Shown here: one piece after another, positions 31,608-43,229 of the stretch
Layout: every line of letters starts with the position of its first letter
Numbering within the stretch: the first letter of the stretch is position 1
NCBI GenBank assembly: GCA_036924085.1
Contig: JAVGWX010000004.1
Location: forward strand, 75,271,590 to 75,335,589
Direction of reading: 5' to 3'
DNA: 64,000 nucleotides
DNA from: Ariolimax columbianus
Taxonomy: Eukaryota; Mollusca; Gastropoda; Stylommatophora; Arionidae
The notes under the pieces: model-generated
What the model was told of the DNA's origin: nothing
What the model saw: the letters and a program-made list of their open reading frames with translations, nothing else
Database searches by the model: none
Position numbers and translations under genes: made by a program

Positions 31608-33143
31608 TTCTTCTTCTTCTGCGTACACAGTCAGACAGTAACCATTATTTTCTCGAAAAAAGCGGCGGTCATCCTGAGACTCTCGCCACTACCATACAGC
31701 TTGTCTTGCAGTTCCACTGGCAATGGCCACATCTGCTCTCTCTGATCCTCGTATGTCGGGCAGTTCTGCAGCAGATGTTCAGTGGTCATTTTACCAGTAC
31801 AGCACGGGCATTCGTCGGTACACCCTATCTTCAGTTTGTTGAATAGGTGGTACCTCAGTCTGTTGTGGCCAGTGCGAAGTCTGAAGACAACGACCTGCTC
31901 TCTTCGGTTCAACTGGTAATAGGCATCGTTTTTGGTGTAACCAGTATGTTCGGTTTCCCATTTGGACATGTATCTGGCTTTGATAAGCCGTTTTGACTCT
32001 TCGTACGTCATACTGGTATCTGTTTGTGGTAGCCTTGCACCTTCTTTTGCCAGTCTGTCTGCCTCCTCGTTGCCTTGGATGTTGCAGTGTGACGGGACCC
32101 ACTGTACCACCACCCTTTTTGGTGCGGACTGCTGGCACAGTTTGCAGAGTGCTGCTCTTAAGTCATTAAGCTCAGTGTTCTTCTGGCTTTTTAGCGCTGT
32201 GACTACTTCGAGAGCATCTGTCAGCAAGACTATATGGCTCTCATTTTCACTGTGTGTTACCATTTCTTCCACTGCCGCCCTCAGTGCCTCTGCCTCTGCT
32301 CTGAAATTGCTTGTGTACTTACCAGTAGCGAATGACAGTGTTATTTTTCTGCCATTTGGTAGGTTCAGGAATGCTCCTGCCCCTCCGTTCTGTGTAGTGT
32401 TTGTTACAGAACCGTCGGTGTATGCATGGGTCCAGTCCATGCTTGGGTAGCTTTTCGTTATGAAGCTTAGGGTAGTGTCTCTCCTTTCTTTTTCACTCTG
32501 GCAGTTTTTGTTTGCAATACCTGGTATATTTTCTACCACCTCTGGAAATATATCCTGCCTCCAAGTAGGTTTTCGTACAGTAGTGATGGGTTTTGGTGTT
32601 GTTAGTGCGTTCATGGGATCTTCGTGCATCTTTGCTTTGGCTATTTCTGCAAAGTTTCTCCGCTTTAGTTTCCCATTTCCCAAATTGTTTAGTCTCTGGT
32701 ACATTGGATGGTCCGTCAGTCTTCGGAGTTTCTCTGACTGCAGCTGGGCTCTGCAGTCTCTTCTATCGGTCATGGATTGCAGTTTTGTAATCTTTTCAAG
32801 TTCTACAATTGGCGTTGACTTCATGCCACCTGTTATAATTCTCATGGCTTGGTTTTGAAGTTTGTTAACTTTATCGAAGTTCACCTTCGCTGCTGTTGTC
32901 CATGCCGCAATGCCATACTCGAGAACTGGTCTCACTCTTCCAGTGTACAGTTTCTTTAGTATGCCTTCGTCTGCTCCCCAGCTTGTGCCAGCAAGTTTCC
33001 TCATGATCGCCATTCTTTCTCTGGCTTTCATTCGGTTTCTCTCAATCTGACTTTTCCATGTCATGCGCCGATCAAATGTGACTCCCAGATAGGTTGGGTT
33101 GTCGTTTGGCTGCAGGATTTTGCCATTTAGGCTTAATTTGGTA
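31608..33143 (-). pseudogene. I/Nimb-like LINE, 5'-truncated copy 2 in the satellite
   Basis: Matches residues ~800-1302 of the intact ORF (TKLSLNGK to MVTV) with an open frame through RNase H (YTDGS, ADRLAKEGA) and the Cys cluster, where CPCG becomes CPCC. The endonuclease and the RT catalytic core are missing. The tail is (GAA)n on the minus strand. The satellite flanks overlap by CAACATCCTTTC (31596-31607 and 33144-33155; the first C could belong to the element), the same phase as the composite insertion. The apparent start codon lies in satellite DNA. Confidence 0.92.
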
Positions 33144-33715
33144 CAACATCCTTTCATTTAAACAGAGTTAGTTTCAACCCTAGACCCCGCAACATCCTTT
33201 CATTTAAACAGAGTTAGTTTCAACCCTAGGCCACGCAACATCCTTTCATTTAAACAGAGTTAGTTTCAACCCTAGGCCACGCAACATCCTTTCATTTAAA
33301 CAGAGTCAGTTTCAACCCTAGGCCACGCAACATCCTTTCATTTAAACAGAGTTAGTTTCAACCCTAGGCCACGCAACATCCTTTCATTTAAACAGAGTCA
33401 ATTTCAACCCTAGGCCACGCAAAATCCTTTCATTTAAACAGAGTTAGTTTCAACCCTAGACCACGCAACATCCTTTCATTTAAATAGAGTCAGTTTCAAC
33501 CCTAGGCCACGCAACATCCTTTCATTTAAACAGAGTTAGTTTCAACCCTAAGCCACGCAACATCCTTTCATTTAAACAGAGTTAGTTTCAACCCTAGGCC
33601 ACGCAACATCCTTTCATTTAAACAGAGTCAGTTTCAACCCTAGGCCACGCAACATCCTTTCATTTAAACAGAGTCAGTTTCAACCCTAGGCCACGCAACA
33701 TCCTTTCATTTAATA
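33144..33715. repeat. 46-bp satellite array, segment 3 (about 12 units)
   Basis: Same monomer. It ends within CATCCTTTCATTTAA, where AT-rich unique sequence starts. Confidence 0.97.
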
Positions 33716-33995
33716 ACGATTATTAATTGTTCAGATATACTTTCACATTTTCATCTGCAAATATCAATTATATCATGTTTTGTTAGTCAAAAATCACTGT
33801 ATAATTATTTTCATATGCATTATAATTGTATGTCAAGTGATTTTGTCCCAAAGAATAAACCTACCCGAAAAAAATATAATGTATTAACAATAATTGTACC
33901 CTGTCGCCTATTCAAATAGTTATTTAAATCAATATGGAATTGACATTTGAAATTAAATATAGCTATCATTACCACCAACATCTTCATCATGTCTC
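33716..33995. other. AT-rich unique sequence
   Basis: No gene, repeat or structured element recognised. Confidence 0.4.
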
Positions 33996-33999
33996 TTGA

Positions 34000-34770
34000 T
34001 TTGTCTCTATCCTCCGGATGATCAGCCCAAAGACTGTTTGTAAGGTTGTCTGAAAATGCTTCTCCATTTCGCTCTATCCTCTGATTGATCAGTCCTAAAA
34101 CTAATAATGGTGGTACGGTTGTTGGAGCATGTCTCCTGCTTCTTCTTCTTCTGCGTTAATTCTCAGTCTCCCTCTACTAAGCCCCAAACAAGGCTGTGCA
34201 AGTAACAAGGTGCAGTCCGGAGAACCGAATGCGTTGTGTCGCTAGTTTACATATTGGCTGCGATATTTGCACCTTTCAGTCCGACACATTCGTTTTCCGC
34301 AGCATGTCCCTCCATTTGACACTATCCTCTGGTTGATGAGTCATACGACTGGCTGTAAGAGCATGTCTTTCCCTTTGACTCTATCCTCTGGTTGATCAAT
34401 CCCAAGACTGATTGTACAGTTGTCTGAGCATGTCTCCATATTTGACCCTATCTTCTGGTTAATCAGTCCTAAGACTGAGCGTACGGTCGTCTGAGTATGT
34501 CTCTCCATTTGACCATATTCTCTGTCCTCTGGTTGATTAGACCTAAGACGGCTGTGATGTCATTAAAGCATGGCACTCCATACATCTTTTTGTTTATAGC
34601 ATATGTTCTATAGATCAGTCTTTTTGTTTATAGCATATGTTCTATAGATCAGTCTTTTTGTTTTTAGTTTATGCCCTATCATCATCATTCTCTAATTGAT
34701 CAGTCCTAAGGCGGTTGTAAGGTTGCCTGAGCATGTCTCTCAATTTGACCATATTTTCTGTAGCGCTCTT
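34000..34770. repeat. Degenerate ~65-bp tandem repeat
   Basis: Phrases CTATCCTCTGGTTGATCAGT, CCTAAGACTG and TGTCTGAGCATGTCTCTCC recur at least seven times with substantial divergence. On the minus strand one unit could encode a LINE C-terminus-like phrase (QPEDRVKWRDML), suggesting origin from a LINE 3' end. A 38-bp exact duplication (TTTTTGTTTATAGCATATG...) lies at about 34584-34660. A GAA-tailed element is inserted at 34139. Confidence 0.75.
34139..34312 (-). mobile_element. GAA-tailed short element B, copy 2 (5'-truncated)
   Basis: The minus-strand tail is ACGCAGAAGAAGAAG, preceded by the family body with GTGTCGGACTGAAAGGTG. It is shorter than the other copies, consistent with 5' truncation. 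AGCATGTC lies on both sides, but the host repeat itself supplies that phrase, so the TSD is uncertain. The ACGCAGAAGAAG end matches the Nimb-like LINE 3' end. Confidence 0.65.
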
Positions 34771-34779
34771 CCTTGCAGC

Positions 34780-35975
34780 ATAAATTCGTACTTTAATGGC
34801 ACTGCATTTGTATAGGAGTTAAAGCTAAAGGTGAGTTTTTTTCTGTTCAACTTATTCGTTCGATGCTACGATATCACCACATTTCAAACGCTTTCAAGAT
34901 TTTTTAAAATCCGTTTTTATCAGATTCCATGTTTCAGAAACACACAATGCAATTGTCAATACAAGAGTATTGATTATTCGTATACTTTTTGCCAGTGCAA
35001 TCTTTGTCCTATTTTTCGTCTCATTGCGGGCGTCTTCTGTAATGGTGTGCCCTAAATATTTACAAATCTGTAGTTAATCGATTAATCTCCATTGATGACA
35101 ACATCCTTACAAATTTTTTCCCATCTTGAGACAGAAATACAAATGGTGACGTAACCATTCCAGGAGCCATTACGGTTCTGATTACAATGTGTACTTTTCA
35201 CTTATACCATCTTCTGTGTTTGTGGGCTGACTACACATAAATAATGATTTTAGATAATAACAATGCAGCCAACATGTTTGTGAAATTTGCTAGCAAGATA
35301 AGAAATATGTAACTCACAAGCTCAGTAGCGTAAGTAGCATGGCAAATTTTTGATATCAGTAAGAGGTAACTAGAACTAGTTTTACTGTAAATAAGTGCAG
35401 TGTGTAATTTTCCTGATGGGTTGTCTCAAATCTCTTGATCTGAATACATTCCATAGGTTTGCGTAAGCTTCCCTTCTCTTTTAGCTCTCGTTTCCCTTCA
35501 ATTTCTCTTTATTTATTTGTCTTTCTCTCTCTGTTCTTATTATCGTTTATTCATTAAATTGCTCACCCATATATTTTTATATGTGTGCTTTTGATATTTG
35601 TTAACAATTTTGTTTGTTTGTTTGTGTGTGTGTGTGTGTGTGTGTGATTTGTTCACGTTTCGCCTGTTCTGTCTGTGAACAATCAAATTGACCACTTCTT
35701 CTTTAGTCCACTCACATCAAAACTGGCATACCGTGGCTGACACTTCCCTGGCATATCCTGTTATGACGGCGAACTAAACTTTTGTTGGGTGTGGTTTGTT
35801 AGTTGTTTTCTTTTGTTCTTCGTCCCCACGAAGGCTTTGTTGCCGTAAAGTAGGTACTGTTTTGCTTTTGTTCTAATATGGTCACTGAGGCCTCCCGTAT
35901 ATGTATTTTTATTGAAAGAAAAATGTACTGTTCATGTATCACAGAACCAGTGCCTCTCCTGCAGACACAACCTAT
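34780..35975. other. Unclassified AT-rich region with (GT)n
   Basis: Contains a GTTT/GT microsatellite at about 35609-35647. The frame at 34831-35055 has no recognisable motif. No gene is supported. Confidence 0.4.
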
Positions 35976-35979
35976 TCAC

Positions 35980-36960
35980 CTTCTTTTGTTATACTGCACT
36001 TGCCAAACGGCGTCACAGAGTGGTGGGATGAGTCGATTTCTTGTTATCGCCAATTGCAAGACGTGCTGTTGTTGGGTGTAACTTCCTGAGAGTGTCAGAG
36101 ACACACTCGATCCATCGACGTCGAGGTCTGCCTCTTGCTCGTTGACCGGAGACCTGCATATGATATTCTCTTGATGCAGGCTGGTCATAATGTATTCTGA
36201 ATAAATGACCAAGCCACTTGATTTGTTGAGAATCAATTTTGGCACTAACTGGGATTGTCCCAACTGTCTGCCTCAGCGTGGTGTTTTGGATTCAGTCACG
36301 GGTTGTCTTTCCGGCTGCACTTTTCACACAGAGCATCTCACAGCTTTGGATCTTACTCTTATATGTTTCAAGCAATGAGCAAGATTGACGCTAGTAACAC
36401 AATGTAGGAATAAATAATGTATTTATCAGCCTCCTCTTAGTTGAAAGAAGCACTCTAGGGTGTTTCAAAATTTGATAGTAGACACTGTTCGCCTTCTATG
36501 TGCAATCTCTGCCTTAGTGAACATACTACCTAGGTACTTGAACTCCCTTTCTTGCTTGATACCAATGTTACTGATGTGGAAACTACTCTGCACTTATTCA
36601 CGTGAAATCAACATAGTCTTTGTATGTTTTGATCTTCATGTCAAGCTCTATGGCAGTGTCGACAGCCTCAGGATGACAGCTGCTTTCTTCAAACAAATAC
36701 AAGTTGACGTCTGACAACGTACGAAGAAGAAGAAGAAGATCTTCATGTCATATTCGTTACAAGCAAAATAGAGATAGTTCAGGTGCTTTTGTAGGTCTTC
36801 TCCATTTTGGTAAATGATGACCTGATTATCAGCAAACAACAGTTCTTTGAGGAACTCTTCATGAGGGTTAGCCCAGCTGTGTCATTTTATCCATGTTAAT
36901 TATGAACAAAAGTGGAAAAAGAACACACCCCTGTCGTACACCACTCATAACTAGTAACTA
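35980..36960 (-). pseudogene. LINE RT fragment with C-terminus, interrupted by a Nimb tail
   Basis: Minus strand: RQGCVL followed by a hydrophobic FPLLFI near 36920, then FADNQVIIYQNGEDLQKHL (altered FADD box) near 36800. A C-terminal phrase of the type TSTSMDRVCL with TPNNSTSCNW lies near 36090. Stops are frequent. A 94-bp Nimb 3' end is nested at 36644-36737. Confidence 0.65.
36644..36737 (+). mobile_element. Extremely truncated Nimb-like LINE 3' end
   Basis: Encodes SLRMTAAFFKQIQVDV, homologous to the last residues of the intact ORF, then a stop and (GAA)n. A perfect 13-bp duplication GATCTTCATGTCA (36631-36643 and 36738-36750) flanks it. It diverges from the near-identical copies elsewhere (for example ACGTACGAAG instead of GCGTACGCAG), so it is older or from a sister family. 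Confidence 0.88.
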
Positions 36961-36969
36961 ATTTGTCAT

Positions 36970-38150
36970 ATTTATCCTAATAAGTCTTGCAGTTCAATTG
37001 AAGATTGTGTTCAACATAACAAAGGACTAACGAAAACACTACATTAGGGAGCACGGTTACCGTCACACATGAGAGGCACATCAGCGTACTAATACAAGTG
37101 TAGAAATCTTTCTACAGTAGACGGTATTGGGAAAAGGGTTGAGTAAAGGTGAAACAAAATGACAGTTTTAACATTTCTTATGGAGACACAATTACTTTAA
37201 CTATGCCCCTAATATATTATCACATAGACTTACTTTTCACATTTACTGATCAAAATATAATGTGCTTTATGTTACATTAGCTTCACTGACCGACTTTGAA
37301 CAGGATTTAGATACTCTTCATCGGCGTGAACAATAAGTAAGACATTACAAATAATAATAATAACAAGTGATAATAGCGCAAAAGTTGACACAATAGAATT
37401 CACAACGAGGAAGCACAAAGCTGGATCACTTTTACTCCAGTGTTTCCGTTTGCCACGATTTTTCAATTACGTCTATACGTCAATTACGTCTATACGTCAA
37501 TTACGTCTATACGTCAATTACGTCTATACGCGAAGTTCACTTCTCTGGAAAACAGTTGCTGTAGTGGAGAGTTCTTCAAGGCTTCTAAACAACTTTGTGT
37601 GAAGATTCGTCTCCGAGCACCAGTGCTCAGTACGCAATTGTCTAAGCAGACAAAAATCTTGCAAGAAATGTTCCCCAGTCCCTGCTGCTTGCCTCTATAT
37701 TCATGTCCAAAAATAATCTAATCTGTTGCAGGTTTCAGCGACTCTGTAGACTTTTATGTATGTCCAAATGCTTTCTTAATGCATTCATACATGTCCCTGA
37801 TGTTACCAGTGTCCGCTACGGACTTTATGGTCATACAAAGTTGAAGCAAGTAGTCATTTGCACAACATCTTGCAGTCTTTGTTCTGTACTCTATGCATAT
37901 TTGTAAGCCCTGAAGGTAGTGCTGCTCGGGAAAATCTTGAACTCCAGGTGAGTAGATTTGTGCTTTTTAATGGCTGTGCAATGATAGCGAACCCACCATC
38001 AAACCAGTCACTTCTGTTTGTTGTTTTCTTTTGAAAGACCCCAAAATCAATGCCTGGAGGAACTGTACCCTGAACCATCACTTTTGTCTTGTGTAAACTG
38101 TTGGTGAGTCCAAAAAGATCACATGATTTTACTAACTATTTATGAGGATA
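36970..38150. other. Mostly unclassified; 17-bp repeat and a decayed RT scrap
   Basis: CAATTACGTCTATACGT is repeated about four times at 37461-37535. On the minus strand near 38040-38115, a GLTNSLHKTKVMVQG phrase resembles RT motif D of family Q-type LINEs, but flanking motifs are not readable. No host gene is supported. Confidence 0.4.
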
Positions 38151-38154
38151 TGTA

Positions 38155-39370
38155 ACTCGGCGTCCGAGTGGGCGACCAGGGATGCATCGAGTTCTACAGG
38201 TATTGATGGAACTAGACGATGAACCGAACATACACGATTTGGAAAAAGATATTGATGGTATGCCAGTGAGAAAGGTGCCCGTTAGGGATGGAATTTCAGC
38301 AGAAATAATCAAATGTCGGGGGAAATGTTCCTCTTCATTACCTGTACGAACATATCTGCCAAAGTTGGGATGAGGGGCCGTATCACATGACATGAGAGAC
38401 GCCAACATCATTACCTAAAAAAAAAAAGATCGATAGGGGAGACTGCAACACTTACAGGAGGATATCGCTACTAAAACACTATAGGCTCGTATATGCTCGT
38501 GTCAAACGGAGCAGGCGGTGGATTCTATCCGATCGGGTGTTATCCAAAATCTTAATGTGGTTTTCGATGAGACGCCTGCAAGAGAAATGCAGAGAACAAC
38601 ACAGACAACTTTTTCTTGCTTTCATCGATCTCACCAAGGAATTCGACCTGGTAAATAGAGAGTCTGTTTAAAGTATTGGTGATTTTGGCTGCCCACCTAA
38701 ACTACTGAGCATGGTTAAGTTCTTTCACGTGGGCATGAAAGGTACAGAGCTACATGATGGTAATAAATCGGAGGGGTTAGACATCAACAGCGGTGTTAAA
38801 CAAGGTTGTGTTCTGACTCAGACTCTATTCGGCATTTTTTTTGCCATCGTGCTAAAACGCGCTTTCGGAACTGATACAGAACTGGTCTTCATGCATACTA
38901 GATCAGATGGGAGTTTATTCAATCTAACCAGAATGCGTGCAAAAAGTAAGAGAAGGTAGACTGTAATTAGAGATATGCTCTTCTATATGGCAGCGAGACG
39001 TGGACAACATTTGCGAAACAAGAGCACAGGCACAACACCTTTCACCTACATCGCATGAGATCTATCCTTGGCATCTCACGGAGAGACAGAGAGACAAATG
39101 CAGAGGTGCATTCTCGCACCAGTCTTTCAAGTCTGTGCACTTTCCTTCGCTAACGAAGGCTGCGGTGGCTTGGTCATGTTCGTTGCATTGAAGATATTCT
39201 CTATTGGCAGTGTGTGATAAAAGAGCAGCTGGCCGACCACAGCTGCTGTTCAAAGACTTGGGAAGACATAACTGCAGACCGATCGAACTGGAGATGCAAC
39301 CTGAAACGCCACCTTAAGCTGGGCGAAAATAAACTCATCCAACAAAGGGAAGTGAAGAGACAATGCCGAA
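38155..39370 (+). pseudogene. LINE RT and C-terminus (family Q)
   Basis: Motifs in order: ELDDEPNIHDLEKDID, VRDGISAEIIKC, RRLQEKCREQHRQLF, AFIDLTKEFDLVNRES (RT catalytic Asp), GCPPKLLSMV, SGVKQGCVLTQTLFGIFF and MHTRSDGSLFNL. In shifted frames the DMLF segment follows, where the FADD box is lost, then AKQEHRHNTFHLHRMRS and RRLRWLGHV-like phrases to about 39370. At least four frameshifts and a stop within VNRESV. Inactive. The 30-bp satellite begins 60 bases downstream. Confidence 0.75.
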
Positions 39371-39429
39371 ACTAAAAGGAAAACCACAAACTCAGTAGAG
39401 TGTTGCTACTCCAAGGTCGCTCCAACCTA

Positions 39430-40015
39430 TTGTGATACGTGAATGCATGGGGCTATTACTATTTATGTATTGTTCCTATATGCGTGTTACTTATTTTTAT
39501 ATTGTTCCTAAATGCGTGGTACTTATTTATGTATTGTTCCTACCTGTGTGCTACTTATTTATGTATTTTTTCCATATGCGTGTTACTTATTTATACATTA
39601 TTCCTATATATGTATTACTTATTTATGTATTCTTCCTCTACTTAGTTTACTTATTTATGTATTGTTCCTACCTGTGTGCTACTTATTTATGTATTTTTTC
39701 CATATGCGTGTTACTTATTTATACATTATTCCTATATATGTATTACTTATTTATGTATTCTTCCTCTACTTAGTTTACTTATTTATGTATTCTTCTTATA
39801 TGCGTGCTACTTATTTATGTCTTCTTCCTATATGTGTGTTACTTATTTATGAATTCTTCCTATATGTGTGTTACTTATTTATGTATTCTTCCTAGATGTG
39901 TGTTACTTATTTATGTATTCTTCCTATATGTGTGTTACTTATTTATGTATTCTTCCTATATGCGTGTTACTTATTTATGTATTCTTCCTATATGCGTGTT
40001 ACTTATTTATGTTTT
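39430..40015. repeat. 30-bp satellite with a ~124-bp higher-order duplication
   Basis: The unit is TTCCTATATGCGTGTTACTT plus ATTTATGTAT, about 19 copies. A block of four diverged units at about 39532-39655 is repeated at about 39656-39780. The frames of 68-127 codons (YLFMYS repeats) merely translate the array. It ends exactly where LTR copy 3 starts. Confidence 0.93.
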
Positions 40016-40330
40016 TGTAACAGTTCAAGCTGGAGCATATGCGTTAAGAGCAGGGTGATGGGACTGGCGACTCTGAGAACAAAGGTACATGAATTTGTGC
40101 CAAGGTCGCTCACCATCTCGACACTAAGTTGACAATGCAAATGGGGGTCTGGAGGCAAGAATCTGTCTGGTACAGGTAGGGGTTAGGAGCTGACAACTCT
40201 AGCGTTCCGATTAGAATCTGTCTGAATCTACGGCGCGATAAAAGCTCTGAGCTCCGATTTCTCCCAACGCTCCTCCGACATCCACCAATGCCTGAATAAG
40301 TCCAATAGATCCCCCTGCACCTCAATAGAG
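40016..40330 (+). mobile_element. LTR-like repeat, copy 3 (diverged 5' part)
   Basis: Starts TGTAACAGTTCAAGCTGGAG, then GGTCGCTCACCATCTCGACA, parallel to copies 1 and 2 in order and spacing, then diverges. The TATA and poly(A) regions are not recognisable. Confidence 0.55.
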
Positions 40331-40399
40331 CAACTAGCAGGTGGGTCGAACATTACAATGCAGCCACTCCCTCGTCAGACCTACTTCGTGAGTTTCTCA

Positions 40400-41460
40400 G
40401 TGTAGAACACTGGCAAAGTTCCGTGGCGTGGCGCGACAGAATAATAATTTCCCTGTACAAGGGAAAGGTCTCCGGTCTGGAATGCGGCAATTATAGGCCT
40501 TTTACCCTTCTGTCCGTCCCCGGCAAGGTCTTTGCACATGCGCTCCTCTGCACACTGCAGCCCCCGTTAATGAGATATCGTCGCCCTCTCCACGTCGCCT
40601 ACGAGTTGCCTTCGATTCTGTGGATAGATAAGGCCTGTGGAGGACCCTACAATGGGTGGGTATCCCAGACAACCTGCTGATCCTAATTGAGGAGCTCCAC
40701 AGTCAAACTAGTGCCAACATTCGACTCGGGCGGGATCACACAGAAGAGTTCTCTACATCATCCGGTGTCCGACAGGGCTGCGTCCCCGCCCCTGAACTTT
40801 CTGCTGCGCCATGGACTGGATCTTCACAGTCTTCTGCACACAGCCCAGGGGTCCTCGTCGGCGACTCACGTGTAACCAATCTCTTCTATGCTGATGGCGT
40901 CGTCATATCGGGATACGATTCTCAGGTCCTGGTAGGCCCCCTAGAGGCACTGGATCGAACCGTTACCCACCTAGGCATGCACATCTCCTGGACGTAGTCG
41001 AAAATCCAAAACCTTAGCAGGGGCCCCTCTGCGCCGAGCATCACCGTGAACGTCAACCCTATTGCAGCAACCGAGGATATCGTATACTTCGGCAGCAGAC
41101 AGTCCTCTGACACACACAGCAGCCCCGAGATCACCCCTAGGATGGGCTAAGCGGCTTTATCCATGCATAGTCTGGTCCCATCGAAGGCTCTCCGTGGAGA
41201 CCAGGCTTCGTATTTACTCCTCCTGCATTGTCCCGATACTCATGTACGACTCTGAGTCCTGGACACTACTACAGCGGCACCGACAGCGTCTTGAGGCTGG
41301 CATACCTTGATTTCCAACAGTGAAGTAGTACGACGCACTCAACTTGCTGGCATTGTCTCAACGATTGATCGACATCGTCTCTCCCTCTTCGGTCACGTTG
41401 CTCGCCGTTCATCGGAAGTCCCAGCCCACAAGATGCTCAGACAGACTGTTACTGAATCAT
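40400..41460 (+). pseudogene. LINE RT fragment (another family)
   Basis: NYRPFTLLSVPGKVFAHALL is a non-LTR RT motif. An internal deletion follows, after HVAYELP. Next come IPDNLLILIEELHSQTSANI, TSSGVRQGCVPAP, FYADGVVISGYD (YADD changed to YADG), VYFGSRQSSD, and LRIYSSCIVPILMYDSESW, the post-RT region. Multiple frame changes. The GC-rich codon use contrasts with the AT-rich flanking satellites, pointing to a different origin. Confidence 0.75.
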
Positions 41461-41469
41461 ATGGAAATC

Positions 41470-41910
41470 CATGGAAATAAGGACTAATGTTAAGTTAAGA
41501 TTGTTTAAAATGTCAAGTCAGTACTCCTGTACGGATCAGAGACTTGGAGAATGTATGGGCCATGGAGAAAAAACTTCAGTCGTTTGTCAATAAATGTTAA
41601 CGAAGGAAAATTGGTATAGACTAGCAATATATGGTAAGGAATGAAGACCTATGGAAAAGAAGCCAACAGCAACCAGTGGAGCAACAGATCAAAGATAGGA
41701 AATGGGAAACCACCCTTAAACAGACCCGAATATGGAATCCACAGGGTAAAAGGAAGAGAGGTAGACCAAGAAACACACGGAGAAGACTGAAAATATATTT
41801 CGCTCACTGGACCTCAACTGTAGAGAGGCAGACAGGGCATACAATGGTCTCTACCCCGATAAGGTCATCAGTATTGATGATGTTAATGAGCTATCATATC
41901 GGCTGGGTTT
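41470..41910 (+). pseudogene. LINE C-terminal fragment (family with GKRKRGRPRNT motif)
   Basis: VRNEDLWKRSQQQPVEQQIK followed by WNPQGKRKRGRPRNTRRRLK is the C-terminal tail of a non-LTR ORF2. A related, interrupted copy is at 62550-63620. No RT core is present. Confidence 0.7.
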
Positions 41911-42099
41911 CTTGATACATCTTGATTGTCCCCCTCAGATGTGTCAGTTTGTAGTTGCACGTTCGGATCACCTTTACATTTTCTGCTTTGTATTTCTTGG
42001 CAATATTGACTAGATCTGTTTATTATGTGTGCGTCTATCATTACAACCTTACCATTAACATTTCCTGATCATGTTCCACGTTAGCACGGAATCAAAATG

Positions 42100-42425
42100 C
42101 TTAGCCGTGCATGGGCTGCTGACTTCTAGCGTCAAGATAGCGATTCAGAGCTGCACAGAATTTGCTGCCTCTCCCCATGGTGATCCTGGATAACAGACGG
42201 CAACAGAGCACTCTGGCTAAGGAGAAGAGATCAAAGAGGGAAGGCTTAACCCAGTACGCAAACAATTCCTGCTGAAGTCGAATGTGTCGGACCGAAAGGT
42301 GCAAATATCGCATTCAAGCTGTAAACTACGACACAACGCATTCCGTTCTCCGGACTACATCCTGCTACTTGCAAAGCCCTTCTCGGGGCTTGGTAGCGGG
42401 AGTTTGAGAACAACAAACGAAGAAC
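42100..42425 (+). mobile_element. GAA-tailed short element B, copy 3
   Basis: Shares GGTGATCCTGGATAACAG, GCTAAGGAGAAG, GTCGAATGTGTCGGACCG, AAGGTGCAAATATCGCA and CTACGACACAACGCATTCCG with copies 1 and 4. The end is GAGAACAACAAACGAAGAAC, a short degraded tail. Not coding; the 108-codon frame overlapping it is incidental. Confidence 0.7.
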
Positions 42426-42769
42426 ACCATTTTAAGACAGAATGCCTTGTCCAATTGTTCTTTGTGTGTCACGTTTACTGCTGCACTCTTCGACCTACTG
42501 GTATTGTGAATTCCATATATTTTTCGAATGTTTTTCGATTGTCTCATATCATTCCTAGTTACTTTGTTAATGCATCTTTATCCTTTTGTCCCTTCTTTTG
42601 TGGTCTTTAGTTTCCTAATGGACCTTCTTTTACCACAAATTATTAGTTTTCTATCCGATGTTTAACCTCTATCCGTTGTTTTACAAGTAGGGTTTTGAAA
42701 GTAACCATTAAAGCCCGACTAATACGGCTCCATATCTAGGTCACTGGTGGCAGGCGAGTTATCTTTTCT

Positions 42770-43085
42770 CTTATCAAGTATTTGTCTGTCTGTGCCCCTG
42801 CCGAGTCAGGTAGCTCGTCAAGTTTGGATCTGTCTGACATTGTTTCGCCGTTTCATTATTTGAATATGTTTGTCCATGCTAGGTCAGGCGGCTCATCAAG
42901 TTTGGATCTGTCTGACGTTGTTTCGCCGTTTCATTATTTGAATATGTTTGTCCGTGCTAGGTCAGGCGGCTCGTCAAGTTTGGATCTGTCTGACGTTGTT
43001 TCGCCGTTTCATTATTTGAATATGTTTGTCCGTGCTAGGTCAGGCGGCTCGTCAAGTTTGGATCTGTCTGACGTTGTTGAGTTCC
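42770..43085. repeat. 78-bp tandem repeat (4 units)
   Basis: The unit begins GTCAGGCGGCTCGTCAAG and is a multiple of three, so a frame stays open as a 26-residue repeat (FVRARSGGSSSLDLSDVV). No gene context supports translation. Confidence 0.9.
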
Positions 43086-43229
43086 ATTATTTTCAGCTTT
43101 ACTCGAACGTTTGACACGGCTAAAGTCTCGATCGTTGCAAATGCCAGAAGAGGAAAAGTTCTTGTCTTTGATGTGTTTGTTCTGAAGAAAGTCAGTCTGG
43201 GTGGGATGTAATCAATCCAGAGATTGTCA

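Noticed and set aside
37854..38115. Possible conserved host exon (TVPPGIDFGVF on the minus strand)
   Set aside because: The adjoining KTKVM phrase looks like RT motif D and no splice signals frame it; left as an RT scrap, unproven.
39432..40058. Possible multi-pass membrane protein (YLFMYS repeats)
   Set aside because: Several frames are open at once across a 30-bp tandem repeat; hydrophobicity is a by-product of the AT-rich unit.
42782..43114. Repeat protein with SGGSSSLDLSDVV units
   Set aside because: A 78-bp tandem repeat of only four units between LINE debris; no gene structure.
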